Shown: piece by piece, positions 9,283 to 19,744 of the stretch
Layout of the letters: the number at the start of each line of letters is the position of its first letter
How positions within the stretch are numbered: the stretch's first letter is position 1
DNA from: Cylindrotheca closterium
Lineage: Eukaryota > Bacillariophyta > Bacillariophyceae > Bacillariales > Bacillariaceae
Direction: 5' to 3'
Assembly (NCBI GenBank): GCA_933822405.4
Contig: CAKOGP040001090.1
Coordinates: 1 to 28,476 of the forward strand
Length of the DNA stretch: 28,476 nucleotides
The notes under the pieces: model-generated
What the model was told of the DNA's origin: nothing
The model's input: the letters and a program-made list of their open reading frames with translations, nothing else
Databases searched by the model: none
Position numbers and translations under genes: made by a program

Positions 9283-12200
9283 ATGATGTCACTGACAACA
9301 TTAGGGAGCCAACTCTCAGGTCTGAACTTGCCAAGGAAGGATTTGGGGTCAACCTTGTCTCGTTCGCGCCAGCATGAAGATTCCATCGGCCGCGGGCTAT
9401 CTCACTCAGTGCAGCTTGGACATTCTAACACAATAAAAAGCAAGATCTCCAGACCATCCATCATGAATGAGGACGCTGGTAGAGCTGCCGATGTTCCTTT
9501 GGTGACATTGCAGGCAAACTGTATGGCATCTTTGCGTCATCTTGAATTGAGGGATAGCCGATTTGGCAATTATGTTGAGTTACTCAGCATGGATACCAAC
9601 CGCAAAGAACAAGCCCTTATGACTCAATCTGAAAATGATGAACTCTATCAGACATTGGATGGGTTGCTGCATCGACTTATTCTACGTATCAGCGATAACA
9701 GCAAAACCTCAAAAACTGCGAAAACATCAGTCTTCCATGTGATTGAGTATTTGCTTTGTCGCTATGACATCCACCTTCAGCCGTTGCTAGCAGAAACAGT
9801 TCTTCGCTTGACGATCCCCTTTCACGAAGACCCAATTTTCCTTAGAATGATCCAACTTGTGGACTTGAGCATTCTCCCTACTTGGTCATTTCTCCGTCCA
9901 TATGCAGCCCCTGGAGCCACCGTTGCAAGAGAAATCATATCAAAACAGGCTTCAATTGACGTTTCGCTACTTTCGAGTTTGTGTCTTCTCGCTCAACGCA
10001 GTGCAGGTCTACCATGCAATGCGCATCATCTTTCTTTTACTGCAACTGTAATATCAGAATGTGCTGCCTTTCAGGTGACACGTCTCGGCGGTTTGACTGA
10101 AAGAACGTGTCATACATTGCTTCAACAAACTCTTGGAGCTTGTCGCCAATCAAAAAATGTTGCCTTACAAAATTGGGGACACGTGATGGCATCAACAATT
10201 GTAGAGACAGCTTCTTTAGCGGACGAATCACTGAACATACTAGTGACTAGCATATTGAAGGGCATTGCTGACAGTAACAAGTCCACACAACTGAATGGCC
10301 TCCTTGTTGCCTTCAGCTCAATCTCGAAGAGATGGAAGCACTTTGCGCAGCCTCTGCAAGAGATGCAATTTTTCCTGGGTGATGAAAATGGTATGAAGAT
10401 TAGCATCTTCGAAGAGTTCTTGGCCGTCAAAAATCTTGCTGCACAGTTGGGTCATCTTTTCTGCGAAGGCAGTATTGACCAAGTCTCACGTTGGATTGCG
10501 TGCATGTTGGTCGTAGGAGCTAGACTTCTTCAGGAAAATGCGACGACTAAAGTGGAAAAAGTGCGAAAATTGATCTTGGATTTAATCAACGAGCCAAATC
10601 TCCGTATCCTCTGGGAAACTGCATCGAATAGGTATCTAGAGTCGTTCGCTGCTGTATTTGTGGAAATCCTTGCACGGAAATCCGAAGATGCATTGCAGGC
10701 AGACAACGATTTCGAGCAAGCTGTATTCAAGCCCCTGAATTCAATTGATTCTTCAGCATTTGAGAATGGAATTGCGTCAGCTTTGTTCCGAATGAAAGGA
10801 CCAAAGAGACAAAGAGTTCTTCATCGCATCCTTACTGACAAACATGATGCTGGAATCAAGGCTGGGTTAGCAAGCGAATCTCTGCTTTCACCACTGATAG
10901 ATGTCGAACATGGAAGCGACGGAAATCGTATCAAATTGATTCAAACGATCATCGGGCAACATAACGGAAACGAATTCACGATTCACCAGAGTAGAAAGAA
11001 AGCTCAAGCACTGCTCGACCTCTTGAATCATGATACAAACAACACGGTAGCGATTGCAGCCGGCATTGCGTTGGTCGACTTCCTGAGGAGTCAGCAGCTT
11101 TCTAATACAGCTTGTGAAATCGGGGAAGCGGCGCTACAAGCAGCGTATAAGTGGTTCGATTGGCAACTGAGTTCCTCTTTCAAAAGAAGCAGCGTTTTGG
11201 AGCAAGTTCTTCGCGTTTTGGAAGCGATCAGCTTGAATCTTGTATCCATTGATTCCGCAAGCCCTCTCTTCTGCCGTATCATTGAGTGTTTGGGAGCTTT
11301 TTGTTCGAGTTCCATTGAGGTTGTTGCCCAACATAGCTCAGGAACTCTTCATCGTCTCCTTGGCACACGAGGGATTGACATGACAGGATTGCAAAAGATT
11401 CACGTTCTTCTTGTGTCAGATGAGACGATTCTACACATTTTTCGGCGTGAGGTTCTAGTTGGACGAAGTCTTGAGCGATGTGTTCGTCATCATTGCGTCC
11501 AGTCGTTGCTTCAAGGTTTTCTTGAAATGCTTCGTAGCTGCCAGAATGGAGAGAAGAGAAAAGTTTATACAACTGAAGCTACAGAGTACTGTTTGTGGGC
11601 TGCTACAACGTTTGCAAATGAACTAGAACTGTCGGATAGAACACTGCTTCAGAGTTGTATTTTGAGTTTGGGAAATCATTTTGCTTCCTCGCATCAGCAA
11701 ATGCAACATTTTATCACCGGATTAGCATCAGCTGAAGGGATATTTTTCACGAAATACTTGTCGCCGTTAATTCAGAACTTGTGTGCTTCTCTAGAGAAGA
11801 AAAATGGAAGTAAAATTCCGGGTCTCAATGTTCTAATGGACGTGGCTGTGTTTGCCTCACAGCAGGCAAACGATACAACCGTAACGAATATCCTATCTAT
11901 TGCAAAAACGTACATTGAGGGGTTCGAAGCAACACTAGAAGAAGTGCAGTGTGCTATTGCTACAACACTGTGCTTTTTGACGGACATGAACGTTGAAATC
12001 AGGCGCGAGGCTGTCAATCTATTGAAATCTGCTGGCAGTTTCCTTGCAAAAATCCAGAATAAGCTGACGCCCTGCCTCATTGATTTATGCGCATTTGTGA
12101 CAGAAAATGAATCCGATGTATCGATTGGAGATGCAACTCTGCTCCCTTGGTGTTTGGCAAGTGTCATGTCTCAATCCAAGCAGAAAAAACAACTGCTGGA

Positions 12201-15200
12201 AGCGCTTTTGAGCTCATGTGCCAATGCAGGTTGCAGCCTCGCCAACAACGAATGCTTTGCGACAAGTGGATGTTTCACGGCAGCAGTCCTACTAACAGCT
12301 GCAGAGTTAGCTGGTGAAGAGATCTTTCCTTTAGAAAAGCGGTGGGAACTCGCCGGAAGCCCCATTCTTAAGCACATCCAATCACATCTTATGGAGCTTG
12401 AACAGATTCATACTGCGCTTGAACCACTAATATCAGCCACGATACGGATGCTGCTGGGCTTGAAGGTGATCAATTCCACGGTCGATGCTGGGCCCAAAAC
12501 AACTAATGTTGCCAATTCAGGGGCAAGACTCTCCAGCGGTCGGAACCAGTCGGATCCGTTCAGAGAAAGCGACCGAGGAAGGTTCTTGATTCCGTACCCA
12601 AAGGGTATGGAAATCGCTATTCTCTCCATACTCAAGATTGATGCCAAGTCTAACACAGCAAGAATGCTACAAGAGAACCTAGTTGTTCAAGTTGTTCGCA
12701 GTCAGTCTTGGAAATCTGAAATTTTTGCGGTTCTATCAAGCACAACTCGAGAAAAGATCGCAATTGGAACCCTCTCTGGAATAATTGATGGTGTTGATGG
12801 ATTCGATCAGGACATTTTCTTGAATCTCCCGTTGAGCACAAGTGAAGTTATGCGGATGATCGAGTCAGCTCATCGTACGCAAGTGGAGATTTCGTATTTG
12901 TCTGAGTATGCGGTTTTTAATAAAGAGAGATTGAATCGGGAGAGTCCAAACAACAATTTGATTCTAGCGCTATTTGGCAGCCTTGAAGCTTCTTTGTCAA
13001 GTGGGGATACTGCTGTTTCAACCGAGAATGACTATTCGTGTGAAGGCATCTTGTCTGCGGTACTGGAGTTATTGAAATCTTCTTCCACGGCGCAGCTCCG
13101 TACGGTAACAACCGAAGCTAAAGCACAGTCATGGGTTGCTTTCCTTCTACACATTCTGGTCAGAAACGTTGCCCAGGAAACCTTCCAGTCTCCACGGGTA
13201 CACAAGACATTTATCGCATTGTTGGACGCATTATGTCCCTCATTTCCTTCGGTTGTAGTCAAGCAATTGATACCAGCCATGAACGCGACAATTGCTGAAT
13301 CAATTGACTCGAACGCTCCTGGTTTTCTGATCGATTGTTTGGTCATGATTGTGCCTCAATTTTTAAGACATGCTGCACTAGCAGGTTTGGAGCCTATTGA
13401 CCTGTTCAAAGCATTTGTTTCCCATTCAATAAAAATTGCAAATGGTAAAAAAAGGACTATGCTTTACCAGGGATTCCTGAAAGCGCTATCCAGAATGTCA
13501 GTGGTTGGGCTCAGTGATCCTCTACCTGGAGCTTTTGTGTCGACATGTCTAGCCATGGAGCTTCACTTCGAGGGCAAAGAGACGATCCCACCGATGTCGG
13601 CGCCATTATGTGATTTGGCTTCCATGATTCTGAATGACTCGCACATTGCCATAAAAACTTCTTCGACAATTGCGATGCTCGCATATGGGAAAGAAATCAT
13701 TGGCAAGCTCTTACATGGAAAGGAAACAAACAAAACAGAGGCAACTGTAAAGGTTGAGGATTTGATCTTTATTTCTGTCAATGGCACGATCGAAACTTGT
13801 GAACGCAATGATTTGATCGGAGATCCAAAAAGTCTTATGCTATGCAATCTACTGCTCCAATCGGTTTGCAAGAACACACAAACCACATCTTTCCAAGCTT
13901 TCTTGCATGACCTTGACAGTTCCGATTCAAAGAAACTCCTTCCCTTCTGGCAGGACTTGATTATGGTGCAAGCAGCTGGCAGGAATGTTGTGTTCGACTC
14001 TGAACAGGGCGGGAGCCAGAAGTTTTGGAAGATCTTGCTCAAGACGACAGATGAGATTCTTTGCAACCTGCATTCTTTCATCCCTGTTCACATTTTTCTT
14101 GCATTTGCTACATCTGTTATTGAGAATGGCGAATCAGATGAGCTTCGTTCCATTGCTGTTCATTCAATAGGAGACCGGGCCATTTTGTTCCATCCTCATG
14201 ATGCAGAAGCTACACTTTTTTGTGAAACCCTGCCTTTTCTGACGGAAATGCTTTGCTGTGATGGTGTATCAGTATTCCAACAATCACTTCTGGTCGTCAT
14301 CGAAACTGTTGCACGAAAGCTTTGTCTTGGGTTTGATTTGCGAAAAAGCTCGTCTCTTGAAGAGGAACTGGTAACAGTCATCAACAAATCCGCCCGATTG
14401 ATTAAACATGAACTTTCCTGTGCTGAAGCAAATTATGAGAGAATTGCTCCTCTGTCGCGTGAAACAATATGTATTGCATCCTTGTGTGCCTCAACGTGCA
14501 TCCGCATTTGTGGCCCTCGTGCTCTAAAGACCCTGCCTATACTAATGAAAGCATATACAGATACCCTATGCATGATTAATGGGTACTTGAGTAACGAAGG
14601 CGTTCAGCAAAGAAAGAAGAAAGAAGCCAAACTGATGCAAGCGTCATCAACGCACTCCATCATTGCCGTTGTAGAAACACTACCGCAGTTTCTGGCCCCA
14701 TTCCTGAAAGATATATTTGATCCGCTAGCTCTACCTTCAAAAGCCTTCAGAGAGCAAGATGACGGCCTAGAAATTGTCGATAAACTCAATACAACGCTTG
14801 TGTCCCACACTCCAACACGTCTACTTCTCCCTGCACTTCTGGAAGCAATTGAATCAAATCATTTGGATGTCACTTCCTTGCTCCCGGTGGTGTCTCTTTT
14901 GAACCGTACAATTTCCAAATCGAGTCGACAAGATGTTGTATGTCATGCAACTAGATTGCTTGAAGTGGTGACTTCAACACTGGACTATCCTGTGCAGTCC
15001 GATATGCAGTCACAAGTACTGCATGCTGCACATGATCTTTTCCTGGGTTTTGTATTAAAGTTGTCAGAATTTCAGTTACGGTCTCTTTACCTCAAGTTGC
15101 GGGAATGGAAAGGTGATCTTGATATTGGAAGAGCGGTTGGGTCAGCAAGGAGACAGGCAGCATTCTGGAGCTTGTCTGCTGCACTTGCCAAACATTTACA

Positions 15201-15953
15201 CACCATTTATCTTCCATGTTTGAGTCTCATCTTTACAGATCTAATCAGTGAACTGGTGAGTGAATTTGTTTGCTCTAATGTCTGATTGATTCACTTTTTC
15301 TGACCTCCCCCGTTGTTTCTCAGGAATATGAGGCAATGGTTCTCTGTGACCGTTTGCATGCACCGGGCGCAAGCGAGGGAAAGAGACTGAGACTTGATCA
15401 AAAGAAAACTCAAAACCTGTCTCTTTATGACACAACGCCTGTTGAAAATATTCTTTTATGCTTACAGCAGTCGCTTCGATCTGATGCTCATGATGGAGGA
15501 CGTTGGATTCGAGAGGGCAATTCCCAGAAGTTCGAAAGGCTACTTGATCCACTAAGCAAGCTACTGCAATCCGCGTGTCCACCGAAAGCCTCTTCCATAT
15601 CAACTTATGAAAAAGTTGTCCAAGGGACAAATCCCCAGTCGGGTAGCGTCATTGCTTGCATTGTTTCTTTGGCACTAGCAGCTGGTGATGAGCAGCTTTG
15701 GAAACCGCTAAATCACCATGTTCTTCAAGCGGCTTCAAGTGCTACTCGAGTAGAGGTCAGAAGAGCTGGAGTGAAATGTCTTGCTTCGTTGATCCAGACG
15801 ATTGGGGAAGAGTACATGATCTTTATCCCTGAATGCTTGCCTGTACTGTCAGAGCTTCTCGAAGATACTGACCCAAGTATTACCAGTCTTGCCCAAGATT
15901 GCATCACTCTAAGCGAGGAATTTCTTGGAGAGAATTTGCAGGATAGGCTTTAA
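9283..15953 (+). CDS. HEATR1: U3 snoRNP-associated HEAT-repeat protein (UTP10/HEATR1-like)
   Basis: Predicted product of 2200 aa from two exons (9283-15255 and 15324-15953). It is close in size to human HEATR1 (2144 aa) and larger than yeast Utp10. HEATR1/UTP10 is a nucleolar scaffold of the t-UTP subcomplex of the small-subunit processome, needed for rDNA transcription and early 18S rRNA processing. The N-terminus MMSLTTLGSQLSGLNLP fits the short N-terminal helix of the family. The U3snoRNP10 region is recognisable at about residues 120-200 (VIEYLLCRYDIH, then PFHEDPIFLRMIQLVDL). A long helical HEAT-repeat body follows. The BP28CT-type region sits at about 1760-1945 (HDLFLGFVLKLSEFQLRSLY). 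The second exon ends in the family's terminal HEAT helices (IGEEYMIFIPECLPVLSELL). The start is the first in-frame ATG of the frame; the next codon is also ATG. Codons look intact throughout. Confidence 0.9.
15256..15323 (+). other. Intron of the UTP10/HEATR1-like gene
   Basis: A 68-nt phase-0 intron with donor AACTG|GTGAGT and acceptor CGTTGTTTCTCAG|GAATAT. Removal joins TDLISEL to EYEAMVLCDR and restores the frame. Without splicing the protein stops 10 codons into the intron and loses its last 209 residues. Confidence 0.88.
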
Positions 15954-16340
15954 AAATACAAATCTCAGGAAAAAGTACTCCATGGCCAAAAATTTACACC
16001 TGCCGTTCTAGTTCGTTTTTAACAACAAAATTGATGTCATTTTATAGTATGGAAAAAAAATTCTTGTGATTCGTTTTGTGTCCTTACCCTTCTTCTCCTC
16101 CTCTTTGGCATAGCCCTTGAATATCTTGGACACGATAGGCTCCTCTTCCATCTCAGCGTCGCTCACGAAACTGGTTAGGACTAATCCGATTGCTTCTTAG
16201 CAAAGTATTTTCAATTGCAAAACATCTCTTGCATCGTTCCTTTGCTGTGAGGAGTCCTTACAAAGCACGCACTTACAAGTGAATCCCCGCATGAATAACG
16301 AATTTTTGCATTTGTTCTTGTTTCTCATTGAGTTGTTTCA
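15954..16340. other. Intergenic spacer between UTP10-like and the 553-aa gene
   Basis: It must hold the 3' end of the upstream gene and the promoter of the downstream one. A minus-strand frame at about 16080-16145 reads MEEEPIVSKIFKGYAKEEEK followed by a GTAAG donor-like site. This looks protein-like, but no partner exon is visible. Confidence 0.4.
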
Positions 16341-18002
16341 ATGACAGTACGGTTGAACCTGTTTTCTATCCACCCCTACAAACTTCACCTCTCCCTATTT
16401 CATCTTTGGTTTATATCCCTGTCCTCTCCTAGATCCAAGTTTGTCAAGCCCGTTTCTGCAATCGCAGTTTCCAATATCCGAACGCCGACCATATCAGTTC
16501 CCCGCCGCTTCAGCGCCACATGGAAGACTCCTTTCCCTTCTCAAACTATCACGTCGGATCATAGAATAATTGGAGGACAACAGAGAACTGTATCTGCTTC
16601 TGCAATGAGCATGGCAGCTGACATTGTCGATAGTATTCCAGGAGCTGAAAGCTTTGGCTCTTCGATCAAGCAAGCAACAATCCCTCTTGGTAATCGGGTC
16701 GAACTAGCCGAGCTCTTCTCCTTCCCGAATCATTCATCACATCAACGATCTCCTGCCACCAATAGCAATGACAGTAGTCATGCCCAAGAAAGCGTGGACG
16801 CAAAGGAACAGCACAACACTGAAATGTCACTGGAACAAACCATCCAGCATTACTTGACCTCTTCCATTCTTCGTGATGGTTATTCCGAATCCTCAATTCA
16901 CATTGCCAAATCCAAACCAAAAATTGGTATCGATATGAGCAACAAGCACGATTACAGCAACAACAACGACGACCAATTATACGCATCCATATCTGGAAAC
17001 GCTGCCGTGTCATATTCCCAAGCACTCCCTCAATTCCTGAAAATTGGTAAACTAGGACTGCAAGCTTGTCAACAAGCCCAAGCGGATGGTCTGTGGAGGG
17101 AAAACTGGCGATTCTTCTTGCCCTTGGGATTGCCCCTGACTCGGCACTGGACGGTAGAACTCTTGCATTTTCCACCCAGTTACACCTTGGAAGAGGACCA
17201 AGATTATTTGGCTTCACGATCGACTCAGCGTTGGAAGCAGCTGTTGACCGTCAACAACAGTGATGAAAATAAACAAACAACAAAGACTGTGCAGCCCGAT
17301 TTGGTGTCATTGAGTCCGAAAGACGATGACCAAAAAGGAGATGAACCAACCGATCGATTCCAGGCGATCATCGACATTGTCCCGATCGCGGCGCCATCAT
17401 CAGATGGCAAGAATATGAAGGATGTGTACACATATTTCCAGGACTACATTAGTGCAAGTTTAGCGTTTTGGGCCTCCAACACCACAACTACTGGTGGACA
17501 AGAAGATTCGACACAAAAAGCCAAGCCGATCATTGCATTTGGCTGGCCAGTAAAGTGTTGGGTGGAAGCTAATCAAGCACAGCATCATTGCAAAAATGTT
17601 TACCCAACGTCAACGACCCTCAAGAACAATGAGGAGGAAAACGGCAGCGACACTTTATCCTTGGAAGTCCTCAGCCTTACTCGCATACCCATTGAGACTA
17701 CTGACAACAACCATGCTTCGTCCACGCAAGTGCTAATTGCCAATCATCCGAGCTATTTGTACAATGCTGGAAAACGAATGACATCCAATACAATAAGATC
17801 TTTGGGAGAAGACGAGTGTACTCTTCTTGAGAAAATCATGATTCAAGATCTCATTGCCGCTAGGTGGCAAGTAAGGATGGGATTGGAGCCGAGCCAAGAT
17901 CCAGATAGAATTCTACAGGAATGCTGTGAATTTTGGAGAGATGCGTCTAGCTTGGAAGAGATTCATGCGCTGATCAACGCACAGGCATTCATTTTGCAAT
18001 AG
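16341..18002 (+). CDS. Hypothetical 553-aa protein
   Basis: A single-exon frame starting at ATG 16341, with a stop shortly upstream. I do not recognise a family. The N-terminus is basic and hydroxyl-rich with a hydrophobic stretch (LHLSLFHLWFISLSSP, about residues 15-30) and then Arg/Ser/Thr-rich sequence, which could be an organelle or ER targeting signal. The region to about residue 225 is low in structure and Ser/Asn-rich. The second half looks globular: WRENWRFFLPLGLPLTRHW at about 254-272, FGWPVKCWVEA, and a C-terminal helical block IMIQDLIAARWQVRMGLEPS near 499-518 that ends FWRDASSLEEIHALINAQAF. An Asn/Thr-rich insert separates these blocks. It lies 387 bp downstream of the UTP10-like gene on the same strand. 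That the frame is coding is well supported by length and composition; its function is unknown. Confidence 0.75.
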   Translation: MTVRLNLFSIHPYKLHLSLFHLWFISLSSPRSKFVKPVSAIAVSNIRTPTISVPRRFSATWKTPFPSQTITSDHRIIGGQQRTVSASAMSMAADIVDSIPGAESFGSSIKQATIPLGNRVELAELFSFPNHSSHQRSPATNSNDSSHAQESVDAKEQHNTEMSLEQTIQHYLTSSILRDGYSESSIHIAKSKPKIGIDMSNKHDYSNNNDDQLYASISGNAAVSYSQALPQFLKIGKLGLQACQQAQADGLWRENWRFFLPLGLPLTRHWTVELLHFPPSYTLEEDQDYLASRSTQRWKQLLTVNNSDENKQTTKTVQPDLVSLSPKDDDQKGDEPTDRFQAIIDIVPIAAPSSDGKNMKDVYTYFQDYISASLAFWASNTTTTGGQEDSTQKAKPIIAFGWPVKCWVEANQAQHHCKNVYPTSTTLKNNEEENGSDTLSLEVLSLTRIPIETTDNNHASSTQVLIANHPSYLYNAGKRMTSNTIRSLGEDECTLLEKIMIQDLIAARWQVRMGLEPSQDPDRILQECCEFWRDASSLEEIHALINAQAFILQ

Positions 18003-18296
18003 CTATAACTCCTCTGAGATCCATCATGATTCTCTTGGATGTGTAGGTTGCATTTGACTTGGACCGTGAGAATAGGGTAGCTTCGATCTTTTCTCCCAGT
18101 TCATGCCAACTAGCAGATTATTGATATTTACCATTGAGCTGTAATAAACACTGGAAGAAATATCTTCAACATGATGATATCGGAAAGGTGGGAAACGCCA
18201 AACCAGCGCCAATTTCCATATATTCCGGACCAACCAAAACCCAGACCAGTATACATCTCCCGTGATCGATAATTCGATAGATCATACACGTCAACC

Positions 18297-19544
18297 TTAA
18301 ACCCATGAGTGAGCTGCGATACCCGCTTTGCGAAGCTTTGTGAAGAGGTCCAGTGAATGCTGCAGCGTTCCTCGTGCGGTGATCCGCCAAAATTTCAGCA
18401 TATGTTTCATTCGGACATGATGCTCAAAATAAAACTGATCCACTATTCTGACGTTCTTCTCTTCAACAAGTTGGTCTACAAGAGGTATTTCAACCGATGC
18501 GGTGTCAATGTCAAGTTTCACAACGACCAAGTCATCCTCGGTGTACTGCGACAAGACGGCATTCCAAGGATTCTGATTGCTCGTTTCATTCACCTCTACA
18601 GGAACATTGAACCAATGGAAAGAAGGCAAGATTTTCTTCGGCACCTTTTGGTAGACTTGGTCTGGGGGAATCACCGTGGCTTCAAATGCATAGTAGTGAT
18701 CAAACTTGATTCCAAATTTCTGATACAATTCGAGCAACTGCAATGATGGGTTCTCTTCTGGATGTATATCGAGAGATGCACCGAGATCAATGAATACCGT
18801 TTTCGAAGAAGTGCTGAGTTGTCTGCACATTGCACCGAAATCGTGAATCAAGTAGTCCAACTTCATGACATACTTTGACTTGTAAACATCGTCAACAGCT
18901 TCACAAAACCGCGGGTGACGAAGAGGTGGTAGCAATGGTTCCACGAACCCCTCCCTCGTCTTTGACAAAACAGTATCCACTTGAAAGGAACCCTTCAAAA
19001 GATCGTCCATGGATTGGCATATGCTGTGTCGCTTTTCCCGGGGAACCAATCGAACGTCGCCAAGATTGACATCATACGTCTTTACTGCTTCGGTGTAGTC
19101 GTCCAACGTTTTCAAGTAGTCGTGATATTCTTGATAAAAGTCAGACCGACTTTTATTGTGGAACAAGTCGCATTCGTCAGCCCGCAATTGATCATACTGT
19201 AACTCGGACTGCGAGCGCTCCATGATTCTGTTCTCCAACCGAGAAGGTAGGTATATTGAATTCTGTTGTTGTTTGGAAGAAGCCGACGTTTGGTCCGCCA
19301 CTACTACCTCACCATTTGCCTCCGACAGTTGACGATGAAAGTTCGATAGGAAATCAGAGTTTCGATCAAATATGTTGAGTGCAATCATCAGAATGAGCGC
19401 TACATTCTTGACCGTATCAGCAGTTGTTCGATCTGCTACACAAAACGACGAAGGACAGATGAGACGAGGTGGTGCGGCATCAATTGGTGTATGCGGGTGA
19501 AATATCTTACCCTTTTGGCTGCTTCTCTTGCGAGTTCTAATCAT
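18297..19544 (-). CDS. FkbM-like membrane-anchored methyltransferase-type protein, copy A
   Basis: Two exons on the minus strand, 19511-19544 (34 nt) and 18297-19432, giving 389 aa. A short basic N-terminus (MIRTRKRSSQK) is followed by one hydrophobic segment (VKNVALILMIALNIF), so it is a likely signal anchor with the body in the ER/Golgi lumen. The C-terminal half has TVFIDLGASLD, a glycine motif I like that of class I SAM methyltransferases. YYAFEATVIPP follows, then VVVKLDIDTASVEIPL, resembling the LKIDIEGAE block of FkbM-type enzymes, and DQFYFEHHVRM. FkbM-type enzymes O-methylate sugars or polyketides, but no catalytic test is possible here. The 78-nt intron is a multiple of three, so an unspliced mRNA still encodes 415 aa. 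Splicing is preferred because the intron position, phase and first-exon length match copy B. The methyltransferase call is moderate; membership in one family with copy B is certain. Confidence 0.75.
   Translation of the reverse strand: MIRTRKRSSQKGKIFHPHTPIDAAPPRLICPSSFCVADRTTADTVKNVALILMIALNIFDRNSDFLSNFHRQLSEANGEVVVADQTSASSKQQQNSIYLPSRLENRIMERSQSELQYDQLRADECDLFHNKSRSDFYQEYHDYLKTLDDYTEAVKTYDVNLGDVRLVPREKRHSICQSMDDLLKGSFQVDTVLSKTREGFVEPLLPPLRHPRFCEAVDDVYKSKYVMKLDYLIHDFGAMCRQLSTSSKTVFIDLGASLDIHPEENPSLQLLELYQKFGIKFDHYYAFEATVIPPDQVYQKVPKKILPSFHWFNVPVEVNETSNQNPWNAVLSQYTEDDLVVVKLDIDTASVEIPLVDQLVEEKNVRIVDQFYFEHHVRMKHMLKFWRITARGTLQHSLDLFTKLRKAGIAAHSWV
19433..19510 (-). other. Phase-1 intron of FkbM-like copy A with tandem acceptor
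   Basis: Donor G|GTAAGATA and acceptor TGTGTAGCAG|ATCG. The last six intron bases form a TAGCAG (NAGNAG) pair, so using the first AG would shorten the intron to 75 nt and add one Ala. The second AG gives Asp-Arg, which aligns with Glu-Arg in copy B. Confidence 0.7.
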
Positions 19545-19744
19545 TGTGAATGTCCTAAAGTCAGATTATGGTAATGTTACGACACTCCCATGCCATTGTT
19601 GTTGAAAAGTGTCTGCTTCTCCATCAAAACAATAAAATCCCGCCTGCCGGTATTTTCAAAACTCGTCCGATCCATCGGACTCAAACTTATTGCAATCATC
19701 GTCAAAATCAGTACAATGCACATCATTTACATCCAGAGGATAAA
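19545..19744. promoter_or_regulatory. 200-bp bidirectional promoter of the divergent FkbM-like pair
   Basis: The start codons of copies A and B lie 200 bp apart, head to head, with no gene between them. Both promoters and 5' UTRs must fit here, so shared regulation is plausible. No TATA box or named motif stands out. Confidence 0.55.
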
